Of a DNA stretch of 64,000 nucleotides, positions 50,748 to 62,276 are shown one piece after another. Source of the DNA: Centrapalus pauciflorus (Eukaryota; Streptophyta; Magnoliopsida; Asterales; Asteraceae); assembly GCA_020465985.1 (NCBI GenBank), contig JAANYP010004810.1:62001-126000 (forward strand). Reading direction: 5' to 3'. A program made the translations under genes and the position numbers. Position 1 is the stretch's first letter. Every line of letters starts with the position of its first letter. A model generated the notes under the pieces. The model was not told the origin of the DNA. It was given only the letters and a program-made list of their open reading frames with translations, and did not search any database.

Positions 50748-51040
50748 TGTCTCAACATATATTCAAAATTACATTATGATTGACTAGTTCGTTTTCACAT
50801 GTTCAGTATAACAAAATGTTCAATTTCATGTAGAATTGCAATATGTACGATATGCACATGTTCATGCATATTTCACATTTAAGCACGTGCGTATTGTTAT
50901 TTTTCATGAATGGTAACATTTTATTATAATGAACATGTAACTGATGTAAATTAGTAAATAATAATACACATTTGAACATGTGTATATTGTAATTTACATG
51001 AAATTTAATATTTATCGTAAATGAATATGTACATTTAATA

Positions 51041-51155
51041 TGGTACTCCAGTACTCCAATCATAGACGATAGTCCATCGATCTTGAACGTACACACACAT
51101 ACATACTAGGTGCCAGTACTCCAATCAAAGATGATACTCCATCGATCAAGTTGAT
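51041..51155. repeat. Direct repeat at the truncated edge of the gypsy element
   Basis: CCAGTACTCCAATCA(a/t)AGA(t/c)GATA then (g/c)TCCATCGATC occurs twice, about 70 bp apart. The first copy overlaps the right terminus of the foldback MITE. Confidence 0.6.
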
Positions 51156-51156
51156 A

Positions 51157-52011
51157 CGGAGGACGGAAAGATAGCCCGGTTTGAGGCCGGATTAGATTAT
51201 GAAATTCGACGAACCATGAGTGGGGTTCGGTATACAACTTTTGCCGGTCTGTTAGAAGCTGCTCGATGTTGAGCAGATCGTCTTGTTATCCGGGTACGTC
51301 ATAGGGTCAACCGCTGCAGTACCAACTCAACCGTCGCCGCCGAAAAGGCAACGAGAGTCTGGATCATCCCGATCCTCTCCTCAATCCAATCAACCATCTT
51401 CTTCGCCCAAGAAGGGAAAGGCTTATTCGGCCAATACTGAGATGAGAGACTGCAGACGATGCAGGAAAGCGCACTTTTGGGAGTGCAATACACAAGATAT
51501 GTACTGCTTCTTCTGTGGGCAGAAGGGCCATTACTGGGAGCATTGTCCTCGAAAAGGCGATGCGTGCTATAACTGCCACAGACTTGGCCCATTTGCCAAG
51601 GATTGCCCAAGACCTCCACGAGATCAGAATACTCAGCAATCAACAACAAGATCTTCTGGAGCTTCTACTGCTCGCAGGGATCAATCTCAAAGGGCTCCAA
51701 CAAGGGCGTTCCAAATCACAGCTGAAGAAGCAAAAGATGACCCGGAGGTGGTCACTAGTACGTTCTTTGTTAATTCAATTCCCGCACGAATTCTGTTTGA
51801 TTCCGGAGCCAACCGTTCGTTTGTCTCTACTTCATTTGCTCATCAACTTGATATGCCTACTTCAAAACTACAATTTGTACTTGATATTGAGACTGCTAGC
51901 AACATGTTCGTTAAGGCAGACAAAGTATATAGGAAATGCACATTACTTGTAGAAGATGTAGTATTCAACATAGATTTAATTCCCATGGAGTTCGATGTAT
52001 GGATTGGTTAG
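51157..52011 (+). pseudogene. Gypsy gag C-terminus and protease, degenerate
   Basis: The frame starts inside gag (RFEAGLDYEIRRTM, TFAGLLEAARC) and meets TGA at 51270-51272. The next open segment carries a serine/proline-rich linker, the zinc knuckle CFFCGQKGHYWEHC, a second knuckle CYNCHRLGPFAKDC (His replaced by Pro), and an aspartic protease with ILFDSGANRSFVS. A frameshift near 52000 follows (the frame ends DVWIG-stop). The 5' half of gag, leader and 5' LTR are absent. The protein would process and package element RNA; here it cannot be made. Confidence 0.85.
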
Positions 52012-53327
52012 TTCACAATGAGGCCCAAATTGTTTGCAAGAAAAGAATGATTAAGATCACCACTCCTGAGGGCCGAGACATTTGTATTTATGGTGACAGA
52101 CACAAAGGTGACTTATGCCTCATTTCAATCGCAAAAGCCCGAAAGAATGTTGCTAAGGGTTGTTTAGCTTATTTAGCCTATGTTGTTGATGCAAAGGCTA
52201 AAGTTCAATCTGTCTCTGCCGTTCCCGTTGTTTTAGAATTTCTAGATGTCTTTCCAGAAGATATCTCGGGATTGCCACCTGATCGTCAGTGGAATTCCGT
52301 ATCGATCTCGTTCCCGGAGCTGCTCCGATAACAAAGGCTCCCTATCGCTTAGCCCCTGCAGAAATGCAGGAAATGATGAAACAGTTACAGGTGCTACTTG
52401 ACAAAGGTTTTATCTGCCCAAGTTCTTCTCCTTGGGGCGCCCCTGTTTTGTTTGTTAAGAAGAAAGATGGCACATTGCGTATGTGCATCGACTACAGAGA
52501 ACTCAACAAAGTGACAATTAAAAACAGATACCCATTGCCCCGGATTGATGATCTCTTCGACCAGTTACAAGGCGCAAGTTACTTCTCGAAGATTGATCTT
52601 TGATCGGGATATCATCAGCTTAAGGTACATCAAGACGATATTCCAAAAACGGCTTTCAGAACTCCTTACGGACACTACGAGTTTCTGGTGATGCCGTTCA
52701 GTCTTACGAATGCGCTGACTGCTTTCATGGATCTCATGAATAGAGTCTGCCGGCCAATGCTCGACAAATATGTCATCGTGTTCATCGATGACATTCTTAT
52801 CTATTCAAAGACCAAAGAGGATCATGCAACACATCTGAGAGAATTGCTAGAGTTGCTGCACAAAGAACGACTTTATGCTTAATTCTCGAAATGTGAATTC
52901 TAGTTGAGGCACGTACGTCTCAATATTCAAAACAATTTCATGATCCTTATACTCAATTATAAACTCTTTGTTGACTTGCTCCTCCTAAACGTTCAATTCA
53001 GATCCAATTCTTGGGGCACGTGATATCTGGTGCTGGGATTGCTGTTGATCCTACAAAGATCGAGGCTATCCAGAACTGGGAATCACCTCGCAACGCCTCC
53101 GAGATTCGTAATTTTCTGGGATTGGCTGGTTATTACCGCCGATTCATCAAAGACTTCTCCAAAATCGTCGTTCCTCTTACCAAGTTGACTCGCAAGAATG
53201 CTACTTTCTTTTGGAAAGAAGAACATCAAGCGGGTTTTGATAACCTAAAGAAGTTGTTAAGTGAAGCACCTGTCTTGCCCTGCCTGAAAGGAACGAGGAC
53301 TTTGTTGTTTACACAGATGCATCAGGC
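52012..53327 (+). pseudogene. Gypsy reverse transcriptase, degenerate
   Basis: After two frame changes (near 52000 and near 52300) the RT is recognisable: [50 protein letters not shown], and the catalytic [13 protein letters not shown] (FIDD). Stops lie at 52601-52603 (TGA, after FSKIDL), 52880-52882 (TAA) and 52901-52903 (TAG). Coding resumes at 53002 after an 89-nt insertion (QFLGHVIS, then [17 protein letters not shown]). The copy is certainly dead. Confidence 0.87.
52913..53001 (+). other. 89-nt GT-AG intron-like insertion in gypsy RT
   Basis: The RT frame runs to the codon ending 52912 (LRH) and resumes in phase 0 at 53002 (IQFLGH); related elements read through LR-VQFLGH. The insert begins GTACGT, ends TTCAATTCAG, has TGCTCCTCCTAAAC upstream of the AG (a branch-point-like CTAAAC with pyrimidines), is AT-rich and of typical minimal plant intron length. 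It is either an acquired intron or a coincidental insertion. Confidence 0.6.
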
Positions 53328-53951
53328 ATGGGTTTGGGAGTTGTACTGATGCAAAGAGAAAATGTCATAGCATACGCTTCTAGACAGCTCAAACCGCATG
53401 AGAAAGACTACTCTACTCATGACCTAGAGCTAACTGCGGTGACTTTCGCTCTCAAAATATGGAGGCACTACTTGTACGGGACCAAGTGTCAGCTCTACAC
53501 CGATCACAAGAGTTTGAAGTATATATTCAGTCAGAAAGACTTGAATATGAGGCAACGAAGGTCCATGGAGCTAATAAAAGACTACGACTGCGAAATCTTA
53601 TACCATCCAGGGAAGGCCAACGTGGTGGCTGATGCCCTAAGTAGAAAAGCATACTGCAAGGCGTATTGTTATGCCTTCACTTCTACAATACTGACATCTA
53701 CAATCATAGATGACGTAAGGGCTGCTCAATTGCATGCCTTAAAAGAGGAAAATGTTAAAGATGAGAACATCAGAATTCAATTACCACTACTGCAAGATGA
53801 TGGAACCGGACTCAAAGGTGTATACGGCAGAATATGGGTTCCTAAGTTCGGGAATATGCAAGATGTAATTCTTGAAGAAGCTCATCAATCTAAGTTCCCA
53901 ATTCACCCTGGAAACACAAAAATGTACAATGACTTGAAAGAGGATTTTTAG
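53290..53951 (+). pseudogene. Gypsy RNase H and integrase start, degenerate
   Basis: A frameshift near 53280-53295 precedes [10 protein letters not shown], the first RNase H catalytic segment. It continues with [35 protein letters not shown] (catalytic Glu) and [12 protein letters not shown] (catalytic Asp), then VADALSRK. The frame ends at TAG 53949-53951, in the integrase N-terminal region. The RNase H removes template RNA during reverse transcription in functional elements. Confidence 0.87.
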
Positions 53952-55142
53952 TGGCCAGGGTTGAAAAGAGATGTTGGTCAATACGTAGAGAAGTGCAGAA
54001 CATGTAGATTGGTCAAAGCTAAATACCAACAACCCTACAGTAGTATGCAACCTCTTCCTATCCCAGAATGGAAGTGGGATCATATTACTATGGACTTCAT
54101 AACAAAACTACCCAAGACGTGTCGTCAACATGACTTTATTTGGGTCATTGTTGACCGATTAACAAAATCTGCTCACTTCATTCCCATTCGAGAAACCTAT
54201 TCACTGGACCGTCTTGCCCAGATTTACATGAATGAAATCATCATAAGACACGGTGTTCCTAAGTCTATTGTCTCTGACCGAGATAGTAGATTCACATCAA
54301 ACTTTTGGGCTGCCTTGCAAAACGGTCGTGATACTCGTATCGCTATGAGTACTGCTTATAGACCTCAATCTGACGGACAAAGTGAAAGAACTATTCAGAC
54401 TCTGGAAGACATGCTCAGCTCCTGTGTCATGGATTTGGGTGGTAACTGGGATGATCACCTCACATTGGCTGAATTCTCCTACAACAATAGTTACCATTCA
54501 ACCATCAAAATGGCACCGTTTGAGTTCCTATACGGAAGAAAGTGTAGAACTCCAACCTGTTGGAGGGAAACATGAGAAACTCCTATCGCTGGACCAGCTC
54601 TACTCCAACAAACCAAAGAAAAGATCCAATTGATTCGGCAATATATGAAAACGGAGCAAGATCGACAAAAGAACTATCATGATCGCCGTCACAAAGTGAA
54701 AGAGTTTCAAAAGGATGATTGGGTCTACTTGAAGGTATCTCCGATGAAAGGTGTCACAAGATTTGTGAAGCGAGGAAAGCTATCTCCTCGATTTGTACGA
54801 CCCTTTCGCATCATTGAAAAAGTTGGGAATCAGTCCTATCAGTTGGACTTGCCGGAGGAATTGTCAGGAGTTCACCCGGTCTTTCACGTTGGATACTTAA
54901 GAAAGATTCTGGTGCCCGAGAGGGAACCATGGACCGACCATTCAGAGATAAAGGTTGACGAACGACTAAGGTTTGTTGATGAGCCGGAGTGCATACTGGA
55001 AACCAAAATCAAGAAACTCCGCAATAAAGAGATCAAGATGGTGCTAATCAAGTGGAAGCATCATAAAGGAGCTAACCACACTTGGGAATCTGAAGAGGAA
55101 ATGAAGACTAAGTACCCAAGTCTGTTTAGCGCAACATGACTT
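53952..55142 (+). pseudogene. Gypsy integrase with chromodomain, degenerate
   Basis: Continuing in the same frame: CRTCRLVKAKYQQPY (the CX2C of the zinc region), core DDE residues in TMDFITKLP, VSDRDSRF and QSERTIQTLEDML, then a TGA at 54573-54575. After it come the GPF-type linker (RGKLSPRFVRPFRIIEKVG, LPEELSGVHPVFHVGYLRK) and a C-terminal chromodomain-like segment (VLIKWKHHKGANHTWESEEE, ending KYPSLF), with stop at about 55137. Integrase chromodomains direct insertion to heterochromatin, placing the element in the chromovirus (Tekay/Del-like) group. Confidence 0.88.
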
Positions 55143-55176
55143 CGCGAACGAAGTATAGGCGTGGTGGAGCCCATGC

Positions 55177-56271
55177 TGTAACATCCATACTTTTCAATTA
55201 CTTGTAATTGGCAATTTAAGACTCAATTATTGTATTAATGGATTAGCATTTCAATTTAAGCAAATTTCGACCACAATATTAAAATGAGAAAACATGAGGA
55301 GAAGTCCTCATCGTAGTTTTCTGAGCAATCAAACAACAAGTAACCGACATCGGAAGAATAAATAATAATCATCGATCGAAGTATTTTAAAAATAGCAATG
55401 ATAATGAGAAATATCATTGCTGTCTTTTGAGCGAGCATAACAATGAGAAGCCAACTTAAATGATTTAAGTCATGAAAATACGTAGTTGAGGGGTATAATA
55501 TGCAAATAAGGTGAACTAACAAATAAAAAGGGGAATTAATGCTTATTATGCAACTCACACTTTCTCCTCTACTCTCTCGTTTCTCTCTCTAAAACCCACG
55601 GTTTCTTTTCCATTTGTAAATCAAGATCATTAAAATCATTGAATTGAAGGTTAAAAAGTTGGATTCAAGTGGCATTTGAGGAACTATAACTACTGCAATC
55701 AACTAAACAAGGTAATACTTGCTCAAATTTATGAATTTTGGAGCTTTGGGGTTCGGTTTCTACAAGAACCGAATCATAGATATCGGTTTAAGGATATCAT
55801 TGCATGTTGGATATTCTTGTAGGAATGTTAAAATCGAGTGTTGATAATGTTATATACCAAATTTCAGACTCAGATTCTATTTCTAAGTACGATTTCGGAA
55901 ATTTGGTGTGTGTTTTAGTGTGTGTTCATCGATAAATGATGAATAATAGACTGATTTGGTATATTTAAGTTGTATTTCATGTTATAAAGTGTTAATAATG
56001 GTACAAATAAGTTATATCAATGATTATTAGTCACAAACATGTATAAATGGTCCAAATGAAATTCTGGAAAAATATTGGAAATTATACAAGTATGAACTCG
56101 AATCTGATGAACACAATTCGGTTCATCCGAGTTCGGACCCACTCCCAATTCGGATCTCAACCGAGTTCAGACCATTTGTAATCTCGGATGGAAACTTATA
56201 AAAATCATTAAGTTGTGATACGAACTTCGGATGCACTGTTGATCCGAAGTTCGGACCAAGGTGTCATCCGA
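55177..56271 (+). repeat. 3' LTR of gypsy element, cut by CACTA-like insertion
   Basis: Starts TGTAACATCCATAC and matches 25660-26760 of the solo LTR closely, with small indels and substitutions. It stops after GGTGTCATCCGA, where CACTACAAC begins. The remaining 1 kb of the LTR does not reappear before the end of the window. Confidence 0.85.
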
Positions 56272-56700
56272 CACTACAACAAAATGAACCTAAAGCAACA
56301 TGGGAAAAGTGTTGTGTTAGGCCTTAAAAGTGTTGCTATAGGCCTAATGCGACACTTTATGTAGTGCCACCTTAGCCAACGTCGCCTTAGGTCTAAAGCG
56401 ACACTTTCACTAGATAATGCAACACTTTTCAAAAGTGTTGCCATTATTTTATAAATGCAACACTTTTTATATGCAACACTTTTTATATTCTAAAGCAACA
56501 CTTTTAATGTGTTGCCATTATTTTATAAATGCAACACTTTTTAAATGCAACATTTTTTATACTCTAAAGCAACACTTTTAATTTATTGTTACCAAATTAT
56601 AGCAACACTTTACTTATCAAATGAAACACTTATCAAATGTTGTCATTATGTAAATGCAACACAATTATCAATCTATTGCAACACTTTATTATTGTTTTAA
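56272..56700. repeat. Subterminal repeat region of CACTA-like element
   Basis: At least a dozen copies of (t/a)GCAACACTTT or its complement, interleaved with ATTTTATAAATGCAACAC units at 56440-56540. Confidence 0.75.
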
Positions 56701-57080
56701 ATTACATTAATGAAATATTTTCTAGACAAAAGACACACTTTCATTATTTTTTAAATTTAATGCAAATACAAAAAGTATTTCAAGTATATAAACGTTTACA
56801 ACCATAATAAGAATCATCAAATGTATAAGTGATACAACAAAAAAGTAAATTACAATCTCGGGAATACATATTCGATTCCTCTTCTTTTAATTTTTTTCAT
56901 ATGAAACCGACACTTATCATGCCCAACTCTCCTTCTTTCACACGAAAGCGACGCTTATCACGCACAACTCTCATTCTCTCCTTCTGTCAATCAAAGAAAT
57001 AACAACACAACAATTAGTTAAATAGCCAAAGGATGCTTAAACCACATGGATGCCACTACTAACAGTTTCTATATGAAGTT

Positions 57081-57381
57081 TGTTGTGGTTAAACAATGTA
57101 ATCAATCAAACGAAAGAATAAAGAATTTGAATCTTTATTACGAAATCAATCAAGAAAATGATTTACAAGAAAGTTGGAAATAAAATCGAGAGGGAGAGAT
57201 GAGAGAAAAACAAATTCGAGTGTGTAATTGAATTGTGAAAGTGAAAGTTGCTTTCTGCGTACAACACATGCATGCATATATAGTTTCATGCATTTTACAT
57301 TTAGCCCCCATGATCTATCAACTAATGTCACCTTTAACCCTTTGACTTTAGTAAAGTCACATTTCCCTTTTATTATTGACA
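57081..57381 (-). repeat. 3' LTR of copia element
   Basis: 301 bp, TG...CA on either strand; identical to the other LTR by eye. Contains ATGCATGCATATATAG, a possible promoter TATA region on the minus strand. Confidence 0.93.
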
Positions 57382-57400
57382 AACTCCACCTTGACTTTAG

Positions 57401-58779
57401 CTAAGTCAAATGTGCATTCCAATTTCCGACGTTCAGCACGTCTAAGCAACTTCTGAACTTCACTTCAGGAATTGTCTTCGTTAACATATCTGCTGGATTA
57501 TCCTTCGTACCGATTTTCACGACTCTGATTCGCGACTCAGATCTGATGAAATGGTAACTAACATCAATATGCTTGGTACGATCATGAAAGACTTGATCTT
57601 TTGCCAGACTAATAGCACTCATGCTATCACAGTGTATCAACGTCTTCTCCTGGTCTACTCCCAGATCTCCAATCAGACCTTTCAGCCATATTGCCTCCTT
57701 GGCTGCCTCAGTTAGCGCCATATACTCTGCTTCAGTAGTGGATAAAGCTACTGACGGTTGAAGTGTTGCCTTCCAGCTTATCACCGCATTACCGAGTGTA
57801 AACACATAACCCGTAAGCGACCTCCGTCTGTCCAGATCAGCAGCATAATCCGAGTCTGAGTACCCGATTACTTCAACATTCCGATCACCTCCGTAAATGA
57901 GACCAACATCCATTGTACCTCTGAGATAACGAAACACTCGTTTAACTGCCACCCAATGATCTTTCTTCGGATTACACATAAAGCGAGACACCACACTCAC
58001 AGAGTATGCCAAATCTGGTCTCGTACAGACCATCAGATACATCAAACTTTCCACAGCCTGAGAGTAGGGAACGTTTGACATCTTATCATCATCACCCTCA
58101 ACTCCATTAGACACCACCAATGAAGGACGAAAACTTGATGACGACGGATTATTCACTGGCTTCGCATCAAACATCCCAAATCTACGCAGTATCTTCTCTA
58201 CATAAACTTGTTGCGACAAGAACAACAGTTTGTTCTTTCGGTCTCGTAAGATATCAATCCCCAGAATCCTCCTAGCAGGACCTAGATCCTTCATCTCAAA
58301 CTCGGTACTGAGAAGCTTCTTCACGCGTTGAACTTCTCTTATGTCTTTAGCAGCGATCAGCATATCATCTACATACACCAACAAGTAAAGCATGCTTCCA
58401 TCTTTCAACTTCTGGTGATATACACAGCGGTCATAAGGACTTCGAACAAATCCATGACCCACCATAAAGCTATCAAACCGCTTGTACCACTGTCTTGGGG
58501 ATTGCTTCAGGCCATACAACGATCTCTCCAACAAACATACCAAATTTTCTTTTCCTGGCTCCACATAACCTTCCGGCTGTGACATATAGATCTCTTCATC
58601 CAAATCACCATGTAGAAACACCGTCTTCACATCTAGTTGTTCCAGCTCCAAGTCACCATGTGCAACTAGCGATAACAACACCCTGATTGACGTATGACGA
58701 ACCACCGGGGAGAAAATTTCATTGTAGTCGAGACCTTCCTTCTGACTATAACCCTTGGCTACCAGTCTGGCCTTGAATC
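57401..58779 (-). pseudogene. Copia RT and RNase H portion of broken pol
   Basis: The long open part (ATG 58705 to stop 57401-57403) carries [39 protein letters not shown], the catalytic YVDD (residues 111-114 of the open segment), and RNase H with [35 protein letters not shown] and NPADMLTK. The frame upstream of 58705 holds the normal start of RT but contains a TAA at 58784-58786. RT copies element RNA to DNA and RNase H degrades the template; the domain itself is intact but separated from the rest of the polyprotein. Confidence 0.92.
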
Positions 58780-60708
58780 TTACTTATTCAGACTGTTCGA
58801 CACTAACTTTCCTCTTGAAAATCCATTTACAGCCAACAACCTCCTACTTTTCGGTAACTGAACAAGAACCCACGTCTTATTCTTGTGCAGAGATTCGATC
58901 TCTTCAGACATTGCACCAGACCACCGATCTGCATCTTTAGACACAATTTCTTCCCGATAGGAATTAGGCTCGTTTGAGCTGTCCATATCTTCTGCAACCT
59001 GTAAAGCATAAGCGGCCATGTCTTCAAAACCATATCGAGTCGGTGGTTTTATCTGTCTCCTCGATCTCTCTTGAGCTAGCGAGCTACCGGCTCCACCTTC
59101 ACGAGATAACCCCGAACTCGAACCTTGAACAAACGACGTCCCCAAGCCTGAATCTGTTAACGGTTCACTCCCGTATTCTACATCTTCTTCTCTGGACTCG
59201 TTCTTAACGTTCACTTGGTTTTCTTCTTCATTCACAAACTCTACCATGTTGTCACTGGAACCACGATCAGACACATCGTGCTCCTCCACCTTCTTGGTGA
59301 CACTCTCCTTGGTAGAATACATCTTCTTTTCATCGAACGTAACATCACGGCTCAGCACAATTCTCATCTCATCAGGAGACCAAACTCTGTAACCCTTAAC
59401 ACCATCTCCATACCCCATGAAAGCACCTTTCTTGGCCCTAGGTTCCAATTTACCATCATTTACATGGTAATACGACGGACACCCAAACACCCTGAGCTTC
59501 GAATAGTCCGCTGGTTTACCCGTCCAAACTTCAAACCGTGTTTTACAATCAATGGCGGTAGCAGGCGAACGGTTGATGAGATAACACGCCGTGTTTACTG
59601 CTTCGGCCCAATATCCACGCGACAAACCCGCATTCAGCAACAAACACCTTGCTCGTTCCAGCAGTGTCCTGTTCATCCTTTCGGCTACCCCGTTTTGCTG
59701 AGGCGTATGCCGAACCGTCTTGTGTCTTGCAATGCCGTTCTCCTCACAGAAATCATCAAACTCCCTTGAACAGAACTCCAACCCATTGTCTGTCCTAATC
59801 TTCTTGACTTTACGTTCTAACTGATTCTCCACCAGTGTCTTCCAACTCCTGAATTTTCCGAACGACTCACCCTTGTGCTTCATTATGAACACCCACGTCA
59901 TTCGCGAAAAATCATCTATGATTGAAAGAAAATACCGACCACCATCGAGTGACGGCACTCTGGATGGACCCCAACAGTCCATGTGAACGTACAACGAAGC
60001 TTTAGTTTGATGAACGGCCGTTGAAAAACTAACTTTCGTCTGTTTGCCAAGAACACAATTCTCACAAAAATCCAACTTCGTCACCTTATGTCCTTCAAGC
60101 AGATCTCTTGAGCTCAATGGCTCCAAGCCTTTTTTCCCTACATGGCCAAGCCTCATGTGCCACATTTTCGTCAGCTCCGGATCTTCACTTTGCGTTTGCG
60201 AAACGGCAGTGATTCCATTCCTCAGTATCGTTTCACCCTTCAACACATACAGTGTAGCTTCTCGAACTCCTTTTATGACAACCAATGCTCCCTTGGATAC
60301 CTTGAGTACTCCACCTTGACATGAGTACTTGTAACCTTTAGCATCGAGAGTGCTAAGAGAAATCAAACTCTTTGACATTTCTGGAACGTGTCTAACATCG
60401 GTCAACTCCCGAACAACTCCATCATGCATGCGAATCTTGATCGACCCAATGCCAACCACCTTGCATGCAACATCGTTACCCATTAGAACACTTCCAGAAC
60501 TCCGCTCTTCATAAGTCGAGAACCACTCCTTGTACGGACACATGTGAAACGAACACCCCGAATCTAGAATCCACTCCTGTGAAGTTCCCACATGACAAGA
60601 TGCCACCATAAGCACAAAATCTGACTTCGACTTTGTATCCTCCTTTGCCACGTTTGCATTTGAACTACTTGCTTGATTCTTCGGACAATCTCTTCTCCAA
60701 TGGCCCTT
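58780..60708 (-). pseudogene. Copia protease and integrase portion of broken pol
   Basis: The segment opening with ATG 60649-60651 (623 codons) has the protease WILDSGCSFHM (DSG at 30-32), the integrase zinc region H165/H170/C196/C199 and a DD35E core: D225 (HMDCWG), D288 (RTDNGLEF) and E324 (NGVAERMNR). The conserved YWAEAVNTACYLINRSP and LRVFGCPSYYHV follow. A one-base shift at about 58841-58848 takes the frame off before RT and it ends at 58780-58782. Integrase joins the DNA copy to the genome. Same frame as gag, split from it only by the TAA at 60709. Confidence 0.92.
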
Positions 60709-61443
60709 TTAACCACAAGTGTGACAAATATCTTTGTTACCGGGTTTCCTTGTCCGTGACTTTGATCTTCCTCTCCTCTGCTTTCCTTTCTCTTTGCTTG
60801 ATCGATCACCGTATCTATCACTTCTAACCACATTTAGACCCACCGATTGAGACTCCAGACTATTCCCTGAGGCTTTATGACGGAGTTCACGCGAGTGAAG
60901 ACCTGATCTCACTTCTTCAAGTGTGATTGTATCCCTTCCAACGACCGACGAATTCACAAAATTCTCATATGATGGCGGCAACGACACGAGTAAAATCAAA
61001 GCCGCGTCTTCGTCTTCAATTTTTACCTCCAGATTTTTAAGATCCATCAAGATCGAATTTAATTCATCTAAATGATCTTTAAGCGCCGAACCCTCCTTCA
61101 TCTTCAATGAAAATAGTCGCTGTTTTAGAAGCAACTTATTCGTCAACGATTTCGTCATATACAGGGATTCCAACATCTTCCATAAGCCCTCAACTGTCTC
61201 TTCATCTGCGACTTCATAAAGTACTTCATCGGAAAGTGACAACAAAAGCGTGGAATGCGCTTTTTCGTCCTGCAATATGAACTCGGCTTCCTCCATGTTT
61301 TCGGGTCGTCTACCCGTTAACGGAGTCCAAATACTTTCCCTTTTCAGAAGTGCCCTCATCTTAAGTCGCCATAGACTGAAATTATTTTTGCCCGTAAACT
61401 TCTCAACCGCTATCATAGGGGGTGGCATTGTTCGTACAATCAA
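60709..61443 (-). pseudogene. Copia gag interrupted in the zinc knuckle
   Basis: 244 residues from MIVRTMPPPM: Gag N-terminus (VEKFTGKNNFSLWRLKMRAL), UBN2 region (TVEGLWKMLESLYMTKSLTN, LKDHLDELNSILMDL) and an arginine-rich tail. TAA at 60709-60711 follows CHTCG inside the CX2CX4HX4C knuckle; the remaining KGHWRRDCPK reads on in the same frame. A readthrough would restore continuity with pol, but the knuckle would carry the inserted residue. Gag forms the particle and binds RNA. Confidence 0.92.
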
Positions 61444-62276
61444 ATTTGTGCCACAAGTTCGAGAATTCTCTTAAGTTCAAGACTCCTTTAAGTTCAACAC
61501 TCCTTTAAGTTCGAAACTCCTTTTAACTTCGAGAACACAACTAAGTTCGTGTGGGCTTCACAAATTCGTGGGAACACATTTGCATGAATTTAAATTGGTA
61601 ATGCCAAGTTTGTTTGACTTTTAAATTCTAAAGGTGCCAAATTCTAGTTACACTAAATTAGAAGGATGCCAATTCAAAATTCCATTAAATTCGTGAGTCA
61701 CTATGTTCGAGAATCTCCTTAAGTTCGAAAAACAACATGCAAATTCGTGCAACACCTTGGATTCAAGTTCGAAAATACCAACTTCGACACCGACTAAGAT
61801 CGATAACACCCTAGGTTCAAGGGTACTAACTTTTTGGCTTCTCAACTTCGAGAACCAGGCAAGTTGGTGCGGTCTTTTCCTTCGTCTCCGATCGTCTTCT
61901 CCGGTTAAACCGTTTTTTCCGGCGAAATAAGATTTCAGAAAATCAAGACCACCAAAATATCGATCTTTAACTCCTTCGATTTGTGTCGTTGATTATCGTC
62001 TCCAACCGTAGAACCAAAACCAAGAACTGTTTCAAGAACGAGACAAAACAGAAAAACGATTCCTCAAGAACCGTCGATCGCAACGCAACCCCTTTCAACG
62101 AACGTATCTTCGACTTTCGAACAACAATGACGGAAAACCACACCTTCTACGTAAACCCACAAAATTGAAACGTTCTCCTACGAGTTCCGAAAAGCTTCGA
62201 AACGAACTCAACAATGTCGGAACACACCTCCTACGTAAACCTCCAAGAACCGCAACCTTGGCTCGTGATACCACTT
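61444..62276 (-). other. Leader region of copia element
   Basis: Between the 5' LTR and gag. Includes the primer site at about 62262-62274 and many AAGTTCGA/TTCGAACTT words at 61470-61850. No conserved ORF. Confidence 0.75.

Larger units (their letters stand above)
25660..50754 (+). mobile_element. Solo gypsy LTR (about 2.1 kb), split by the outer LARD-type element
   Basis: It begins TGTAACATCCCTAC at 25660 and ends GATGTCTCA at 50754, after removal of 27764-50747 and one TGTCT. The 5-bp duplication ACATA lies at 25655-25659 and 50755-50759. The first 1.1 kb matches the 3' LTR at 55177-56271 of the nearby gypsy element. No internal region remains, so this is a solo LTR left by LTR-LTR recombination, the usual origin of such structures. 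Confidence 0.85.
25578..51060. mobile_element. Foldback MITE (about 0.38 kb) split by 25 kb of nested insertions
   Basis: The left terminus ATTGGAGTACTCGAGTACC(atatta) at 25578 has its inverse at the right, ending at 51060 (GGTACTCCAGTACTCCAAT). The inverted arms extend about 75 bp further (CATGTAAAATTGTAATATAC against GTATATTGTAATTTACATG). The two pieces, 25578-25659 and 50760-51060, are contiguous once the solo LTR and its TSD are removed. No coding sequence. Confidence 0.7.

Noticed and set aside
25660..56271. One giant gypsy element with LTRs at 25660 and 55177
   Set aside because: The left LTR has its own 5-bp duplication (ACATA) on both sides and no internal region, so it is a solo LTR; the gypsy at 51157 is a separate, 5'-truncated copy.
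58328..60319. Plus-strand ORFs inside the copia element, up to 184 codons
   Set aside because: Shadows of the minus-strand pol frame.
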